Below, piece by piece: positions 57,492-64,000 of a stretch of 64,000 bases of DNA. Numbering within the stretch: the first letter of the stretch is position 1; each line of letters begins with the position of its first letter. The stretch spans positions 39,708,501-39,772,500 of the forward strand of contig JARJIL010000006.1 in NCBI GenBank assembly GCA_038502395.1, written 5' to 3'. Both the position numbers and the translations under genes were made by a program. The stretch comes from Dittrichia graveolens. Its lineage: Eukaryota; Streptophyta; Magnoliopsida; Asterales; Asteraceae. Under the pieces are notes generated by a model. The model saw nothing but the letters and a program-made list of their open reading frames with translations. It was not told the DNA's origin and ran no database searches.

Positions 57492-58828
57492 TTTTAGAAC
57501 CTAGAGGGGGTGAATAGGTTATATGCCCACTTTTTGAAGTTTTTAACAATATTTGCAAGTAATTAAAGAGTTTAAGGAAGAAAGATATCACCAATGACGT
57601 AGTTTGGACACAATGATTTATAGTGGTTCAAGCAAGGGTTAACAACCTTGCTCTACATCCACTCCTTGGCCTCACCCACCAAGAGTTGCTCCACTGACTT
57701 CTCTCTTTGAAGATAGAGATAAACCTTTTACAACTTCTCTCTTTAGCTTACAAGAATTACACTTCACTCTTGCAAACAAGGCTAAGATAAACCACACTTC
57801 ACTCTAATTTGAAAGGCTAGAGTTGATCCTCACTTCTCTCTAATTATAAGGCTAGAGATGATCCTCACTTCTCTCTAATTCTAAGGCTAGAGATGATCCT
57901 CACTCTATTACAAATATATAAGAAAGTAATGTAGTGTTTGAACTTTGAATGCTTTCACTCTTGCTTCATTCTTGATCTTGAAAGATTGAATATTTATCAA
58001 AGAATATGAGCTCACAAAATTTTGTATGTGTTCTGTGTTTTTCATATTGCAAGAGCTTGGTAAAAAACAAGACTTGAGTTGCCTTAAATAAGGAAAAAGG
58101 TGCAAGCTCAAAAAGTGTCCAGACTGTCCATGATCGATCCACGGTCGACCGTGGCATCGACCGTCAGCCTGCTGGAACTTTTTGAGCCTTGTGAATATAG
58201 ACGTTGGCCTTTTACCAAAACCACACACAACCCATTTTTACCATAAAAATGCACTGAAAAGAAGCTTTCAAAAAGTTGGGTAAGTGTCATACTTCTTAAG
58301 TTTGAATTTAATCATGAAAATGGTAGTTTGGAAACCAAATGCACAAAGCATGTTGGAAGTTTACCTCTTTGGGAGATTCCTTTTGCTAAATATGGTTTTG
58401 GCTTATTTCAATAGAAGATTGTGTTTTGTATTTGCCAAAATAGGAACTTCATTTGCTTTGACTACCATGCTTGTGATTTTATAAAAAATTGTCTCAATTT
58501 TTATAAAACTTTTTATAAAAATTATTTTATAAAAACTTAAACTCATTTGATTATTTATTGTGTAAGCTCATAAACTTCAAACGTTTGTTTGTAGGAATCT
58601 TTGACATCAGCTTCTACTTGAACTCGGATCTTGACGATTGGAGCTTGGACATTTGATAAAGCTTGTTTTGTAGATTATAGATAAGAATATATTTGATTGA
58701 ATATATATATATATATATATATGTATATGTGCACATATGTTAATGTTAATACATACAATTATATAAACAAGTTGTATATTTTTGTGTCAACAAAAGAGGA
58801 TATATTTATAAGCCTATTTTTTCCAACA
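57492..58828 (-). mobile_element. SIRE-type Copia solo LTR with GGGAC target duplication
   Basis: On the plus strand it runs from TTTTAGAACCTAGAGGGGG to TTTTTTCCAACA, i.e. on the minus strand TGTTGGAAAA to CCTCTAGGTTCTAAAA. GGGAC flanks both sides (57487-57491 and 58829-58833), so the ends are firm and it is a single LTR left after LTR-LTR recombination. AGGGGGTGAATAGG near the LTR 3' end is typical of SIRE/Maximus LTRs. It also has a CCACGGTCGACCGTGG palindrome (about 58138-58153) and an (AT)n tract near 58702. Confidence 0.85.
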
Positions 58829-59088
58829 GGGACATTGTTGCAAGCAACAAGTTGAGCGGGGAGAAACTTTCCCAACAAAAATCGAGGTTTGAACACTATA
58901 ATGCTCAACAGAGACAGGGAGGGCAGAGCAGCGGTGGTAGGCAGGGAGAGCATAATCGAAGACCTACTTCTGGTGGGTCTACACAACGGGCACCTTGGTG
59001 TAGTAGGTGCAAATCTTATCATAATAGGCAGTGTACGGCCCAGACAAGAAGATGCGTGAACTGTGGCCAGTTTGGCCTCAGGGTCTAA
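58829..59088 (+). pseudogene. gag: Gypsy gag of C, C-terminal part with half a zinc knuckle
   Basis: Gag resumes after the solo LTR with KLSGEKLSQQKSRFEHY and a Gln/Gly/Arg-rich stretch, then WCSRCKSYHNRQCTAQTRRC and the first half of a CCHC knuckle, CVNCGQFG. The His and last Cys are lost. In element A two full knuckles stand here, so about 25-30 residues are deleted and the frame shifts into the one used by pol. Confidence 0.85.
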
Positions 59089-61185
59089 GGGAGGAGGAGC
59101 TGGAGGGTCGTCTTCTGTAGGTCAGAAACGAAAGAACCCACCCACTGCTGAGGGTCGGGCGTTTAAGATGACGGTGGATGATGCCACCACCACTGACGAT
59201 GTGATCATGGGTATGTTTCTAATAAACTCTACTCCTGCTAGAGTATTGTTTGATTCAGGAGCAAATCGCTCCTTTGTTTCTGTGGAATTATGTGATAGAC
59301 TAAATGTTCCTGTGATTGAACTTGCTACTGCTTTAGAAATAGAAGTAGCTGATGGTATAATGGTTCTAGTCACGACTGTTGTGGCTGGAGCTAAAGTTGA
59401 TATAGATGGCGTGTGTTTTCCTGTTTATTTTCTTGTTATGCCATTGTCTGGATTTGATGTGGTGCTTAGGATGGATTGGCTGAGTCTGAATCGAGCCAGT
59501 ATCAAGTGTCACAAGAAATTGATCTCATTTCCACTAGCTGATGGTTCGCGAGTAATAGCCAGGGGAGAGAAGGCAGGGTCTGTGATCCCGATGATTTCGT
59601 GTTTGAAAGCAAAGAAAGCGTTGGGTAAGGGATGTGAATCTTATTTGGCATATGTGATTGACGGGAAGAAAGAGAAACAAGCGATGACTGATATCCGGGT
59701 GGTAACGGAATACCCTGAAGTGTTTCCAGAAGAGTTGCCAGGATTGCCTCCGGTTCGTGAAGTGGAATTCAAAATAGATTTAATACCTGGATCTAGACCA
59801 GTAGCGAAGGCTCCGTATAGGTTGGCACCTTCAGAAATTCGGGAGATGATGACGCAGATTTAGGATCTGCTAGATAAGGGGTTTATTCGTCCGAGCTCGT
59901 CCCCGTGGGGAGCACCGGTATTGTTTGTAAAGAAGAAAGACGGTATGTTGCGTATGTGTATCGATTACCATGATTTGAATAAGAGAACGATAAAGAACAA
60001 GTATCCGTTGCCGAAGATCGATGATTTGTTTGATCAACTGCAAGGAGCTTCGTTCTTTTCTAAGATTGATTTGAGATCGGGATATCATCAGGTACGGGTA
60101 TCTTAGGAGGATGTGTCAAAGACAGCCTTTCGTACGCGCTACGGGCAATACGAGTTCTTGGTTATGCCGTTCGGCTTAACCAATGCACCTGCGATTTTTA
60201 TGGATTTGATGAACAGGGTTTGTCGACCATTCTTGGATGATTTTGTGATAGTCTTTATTGATGATATTCTAATTTATTCAAAGACTGAACGGGAGCACAA
60301 ACAGCATTTGAGACAAGTTTTGGAAACTCTGAAGAAAGAACATCTATTTGCTAAGTTCTCAAAGTGCGAGTTTTGGTTGAGGGAAGTTCAATTCTTGGGG
60401 CATGTTATATGTAATGAAGGAGTGAAAGTAGATCCTTCTAAAGTGGAAGCTGTGATAAACTGGAATGCTCCAAAGACACCGTCTGAGATAAAGAGTTTTC
60501 TGGGTTTGGCTGGATACTACTGCAGGTTTATTAAAGATTTTTCAAATATTGCGAGTCCGTTGACTAAGTTAACTCGGAAATACGTGAAGTTTGTTTGGGG
60601 TAGTGAACAAGACAAGGCTTTCCATACATTGAAGCAGTTATTGTGCCAGGCTCCCATTCTTGCGTTGCCAAGTGGAACGGATGATTTTACTGTTTATTGC
60701 GATGCATCGGGTGCGGGATTGGGATGTGTGCTTATGCAGAGGGATCGGGTGATTGCATATGCTTCAAGACAGTTGAAACCACATGAAAATAATTACCCGA
60801 CTCATGATCTAGAACTGGCAGCTGTCGTATTTGCCCTAAAACTGTGGAGACACTATTTGTATGGCACCAAGTGTGTAATTTGTACTGATCATAAGAGTCT
60901 CCAGTATGTGTTTACACAGAAAGAATTGAACATGAGACAGAGACGATTGGTGGAGTTGATAAAAGATTATGATTGTGAGATTAGATATCACCCGGGAAAA
61001 GCGAATGTAGTAGCAGACGCCTTGAGCCGCAAGGGAGCAGGGAATTCCATTAAATTCATGCGTATGAAAATTGTATCTGATTTAGTGGATAGAATAAAGT
61101 CTGCACAGTTGGAAGCTCTGAAGGAGGAGAATTTGAAGAATGAACTAATGAGGAAACGTAAGGATGAACTTAGAAATTCCTGAGT
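59063..61185 (+). pseudogene. pol: Gypsy pol of C: protease, RT, RNase H
   Basis: One frame with two in-frame TAG stops (59861 and 60104). Protease: RVLFDSGANRSFVS and GFDVVLRMDWLS. RT: SSPWGAPVLFVKKKDGMLRM, NKYPLPKIDDLFDQLQGASF, FSKIDLRSGYHQ (first Asp), MPFGLTNAPAIFMDLMN, catalytic FIDDILIYSK (about 60255-60285) and FLGHVICNEGV. RNase H: VYCDASGAGLGCVLMQ, HDLELAAVVFALKLWRHYLY, CTDHKSLQYVF and the connecting RYHPGKANVVADALSR. All catalytic residues I can see are present. The frame ends after NELMRKRKDEL, where the integrase zinc domain should begin. Removing two point stops would leave a complete PR-RT-RH. Confidence 0.92.
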
Positions 61186-62279
61186 GGAAGTGGGAACATA
61201 TAACGATGGATTTTGTGACTCAACTTCCGTGAACTCAGAGGAATCACGATATGATTTGGGTGATCGTGGATAGACTGACGAAGAGTGCCCATTTTTTGGC
61301 TACCTGTGAGACGGCTTCTCTGAGCAAGTTGGCACAATTGTATATTAATGAGATCGTTGCAAGACATGGTATACCATTGTCGATAGTATCTGACAAAGAC
61401 TCCAGGTTTGTTTCTAAGTTCTGGAGGAGTCTACAGAGAGAGTTGGGGATGAGAATTAATTTGAGTACTGCTTATCATCCCCAGACTGACGGTCAAACTG
61501 AACGAACCATACAGAAACTCGAAGATATGCTACGTGCCTGTGTAATTGAGTATGGTGGATCTTGGGATTCGCACCTGGTATTGATAGAGTTTGCGTATAA
61601 TAATTCTTACCACTCCAGTATTGGAATGCCTCCATATGAGATGTTGTATGGTCGTCGCTGCCGTACCCCGACGTGTTGGTTAGAGGCTGGTGAGAAATAA
61701 TTTGAAGGGCCTGAGATTATTCAGATGACAGCTGACAAGGTTGCTATAGCCAGAGAGAAATTGAAAGCGGCCAGAGATAGACAGAAAATGTATGCGGATC
61801 CACGGCGTCGCCCAGTATCGTTTGATCTGGGGGAGTTAGTGTATTTGAAGGTCTCTCCGTGGAAGGGTGTGATTCGATTTGGCAAACGTGGGAAGTTAGC
61901 TCCCCGTTACATTAGTCCTTTCAGAATTCGTCACATTATAAATGACCAGACAGTTACATTGGATCTCCCGGCAGAGCTTGCAGGTATACATGATATGTTC
62001 AATGTCTGCTACTTGAGAAAATGTAAAGTTGAAGACGAGAGTCAGATTCTCCCAGTGCACGAACTGAAAGTAGATTCAAAGAAGAGATTGATTGAAGAAC
62101 CTATTGAACTGTTAGATTACAAAGAGACCAAAATCCGAAAGAAGTAGATACTGATGGTACTGGTCAAGTGGAAACACAGTTTAGGTTCTGATTTGACGTG
62201 GGAGACTGAGGCAGAAATGAAGGATATATACCCTCAATTGTTTGAGCCGGCAAGGATTCCGAGGACGGAATCCTCTTAA
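61165..62279 (+). pseudogene. pol: Gypsy integrase of C, zinc domain deleted; chromodomain-like tail
   Basis: It starts in a new frame at LEIPEWKWEHITMDFVTQLP (first core Asp), followed by a stop. Then IWVIVDRLTKSAHFL, VSDKDSRFVSKFW (second Asp), YHPQTDGQTERTIQ (Glu), LIEFAYNNSYHSSIGMPPYE, a TAG near 61698, GVIRFGKRGKLAPRYISPF (GPY/F-like), HDMFNVCYLRKC, a TAG near 62145 and LVKWKHSLGSDLTWETEAEM to a TAA at 62277. Compared with usual Gypsy pol, the N-terminal HHCC zinc-binding domain (about 100 residues) is missing at the RNase H junction. Confidence 0.9.
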
Positions 62280-62291
62280 GGTGGGGAGATT
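62276..62291 (+). promoter_or_regulatory. Polypurine tract of C
   Basis: TTAAGGTGGGGAGATT directly precedes the 3' LTR. Confidence 0.8.
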
Positions 62292-64000
62292 TGTAACACC
62301 CGCAACCCTGGGCTAGGAGATTAGCGGGTTGGCGGTACGTAATTGGTTTGCTTTATTTGATTGTGTGTTTATTAATTGTTAAGTGAAATTAAAATGAATA
62401 TGAGTTTATAAATATATAAATGTTACTGATGGAATTAAAAGGAAAAGAAGTACAAGTGTGTATGTATGTAAGTTAATATGTATGTATGTAGGCATGCATG
62501 ACAAAATTTATAAAAGAATAGGATTCTTAGTTTTTGCCACCTCCTGCTTGTTTAGACAATTATGTAGGCATACGTGTATATTTGTCTGCTCATTATCTTA
62601 AAGTGTTGAAGGTATTAGTGTGTGTTTTTGAAAGCAAAACCATTTGTGAAGAAAAGTCACCAACTTGAAATCCTAAGATCAACATCTTGTGAGTTTTAAT
62701 TCAAAAGGAAGGTGGGGAAGTAATTGTATCCTGTTATAATACATGTTGATGTGTTTAAATATTGAAAAGCATGAATCTATGTGGTTACACCATTTTTAAG
62801 TTTGAAAGAAAGTTTGAAAATGGGTTTTGAAGATTTGTGATTAGGAATGAATGAAAACATGTTTTTGATGATCTATATGCTTGGTAAATGCTAAATATGT
62901 GTTTTGGTGGAAGTATTATGAAGTTGGAATGAGATTTGGAGGAATTTGACTGAAAATCCGACACATTATGGAAGATGATAATCTGGAAATTTGCGTGTAG
63001 CGCCGCTACACTATAGCATCGCGGTGCGACCTTCAACCAAAACCGGGTTCTTGGGTTTCGGATTATAGAAATCCGAATGTTATGATAATCCGACTTTGAA
63101 ATCCGAATAATGTTGCGGAATCCGACACTAGAATCCGAAGAATGACAAATCCGACTCTTAAAAACTGATTCTTGATGAAATCCGATTGTAGATCTCGGAT
63201 TTGAAATCCGATGCTCGTCGCGGCGCGACAATGGGTATGTCGCGACGCGACATGTACCAAATCCGATTGTTGGCTTTTCTTTTATATATTTTGCTTGGTT
63301 TGAGTTAGTTTATTTATTATGTGATTTAATTGAGATGTTTTGATAAATTTGAGATATAAATATATATGAGAAGATATATTTATATATTCGCGACTGATTT
63401 GATTGTTGCTGTGTTTTCAGGCAATCCAAAGACTTGGTAAAATTAGACTTCTGAGCCCGTGTTGATTTTGAGGTGAGTGGGCGTTGATCGCGAATGGTAA
63501 AGATTTCGGTTAATGTTATTGGTGTGATGCATGTTTGTGATTGGATTGGATTGATTGATGTAACATCCTCAAATCGGGCCTATTCGTGCGCTCCATTTGG
63601 TACGTGAATTTATTTAAATGTAATAAGTGAATATATATATATATATATATATGTTAAGTATTAATAGAAAATATATAATTGGCTAGTTAAATGTGAATTT
63701 AAAAATAGTAATAAAAATAGAAAAGAATTATAAAATAATAACTGGTTTCAAACGAGGTTTCCAAAAATATCCTCGTTAGTTGAAACGGTTATTCGGGTGT
63801 TGTGTTGTATGTTGAAAAGGGGAACAAAATACCCCTTATGGATATTTGTTGACCATAAGTCGGTCCACATAAGGTGAGTCAGCCAACTCACCTTCAACAC
63901 ACACACACATACGACAGACACACACACACACCTCTTACTCTCTTCTCTTGTTCTTCTACCTTGTTCTTGAAGGAGGAATCACACCAAGATCATTCAAGAG
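62292..64000 (+). repeat. 3' LTR of C, cut by window end; includes start of nested LTR E
   Basis: It aligns with 52284-53993 at a constant offset of about 10,008-10,009. C-type part 62292-63558, E-type part from TGTAACATCCTCAAATCG at 63559. It includes the ATCCGA cluster, paired palindromes (63217-63229 and 63239-63251) and exon-like block (63421-63472). The remaining ~2.4 kb should lie just beyond the window. Confidence 0.88.
63421..63472 (+). promoter_or_regulatory. Exon-like block in 3' LTR of C
   Basis: A 52-nt block between GTGTTTTCAG and GTGAGTGG, with one change (CTTGG for CTCGG) from the 5' LTR copy. Confidence 0.45.

Larger units (their letters stand above)
52284..64000 (+). mobile_element. 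Element C: Ty3/Gypsy chromovirus-type retrotransposon (runs off window)
   Basis: Composite 5' LTR (52284-56414), PBS, gag (split by a solo LTR), protease-RT-RNase H-integrase with a chromodomain-like tail, polypurine tract, and 3' LTR from 62292. A long LTR, tRNA-Met PBS and C-terminal VLVKWK motif suit the Tekay/Del chromovirus lineage (inference). By eye the two LTRs differ at about 20 positions over the 1.7 kb available, so the insertion is relatively young. It sits inside RT of element D. Confidence 0.88.

Overview
This is plant nuclear DNA made almost entirely of nested transposable elements; I recognise no host gene, tRNA or rRNA. Evidence: chromovirus-type Ty3/Gypsy and Ty1/Copia gag-pol, a SIRE/Maximus-type Copia with an extra ORF after pol, a CACTA (En/Spm) transposase remnant with DUF4218/DUF4216-like segments, a Helitron, MITE-like inverted repeats, high AT content and TA microsatellites. 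The Copia gag types resemble families abundant in Asteraceae, so a daisy-family genome is my best guess; this is inference, not something the window proves.

Layout. 1-990: 3' part of a Gypsy LTR, next to a reversed Copia LTR fragment (991-1464) and a MITE. 2344-18705: element A, a Gypsy-like element with two ~1.8-kb LTRs and a matching 5-bp duplication (TTAAG). It has gag but no recognisable pol. Its gag is split by a reverse-oriented SIRE-type Copia (4975-14345) that keeps gag, the 3' part of RT, RNase H and a ~3.3-kb ORF3 but has lost protease and integrase. 18711-20388: MITE, microsatellite and unassigned DNA. 20389-29065: a reverse Copia (F) whose gag is split by a 3.8-kb Helitron with exact A^T boundaries (24390-28193). 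29070-31290: 3' end of a CACTA transposase gene and the start of a second gene. 31291-37370: a decayed forward Copia (G) without a 3' LTR. 37371-45629: degraded LTRs and a three-copy tandem repeat. 45630-47258: a truncated Gypsy LTR with an 18-unit 15-bp array. 47259-52283: element D (pol end, LTR, gag, protease, partial RT). 52284-64000: element C, a Gypsy element with a 4.1-kb composite LTR containing a complete second LTR (E), a gag split by a SIRE solo LTR, and a nearly complete pol. Its 3' LTR runs off the window.

Relative order of events: A inserted before the SIRE element; F before the Helitron; D before C; the E-in-C LTR fusion before C transposed, because both C LTRs carry it; C before the SIRE solo LTR. 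All coding regions are broken by stops, frameshifts or deletions.

Most worth a second look: the duplicated composite LTR of C; paired 13-bp palindromes GTCGCGNCGCGAC in three unrelated LTRs; dense ATCCGA/TCGGAT clusters in several Gypsy LTRs; and a conserved ~55-nt exon-like block with splice-like borders inside those LTRs.
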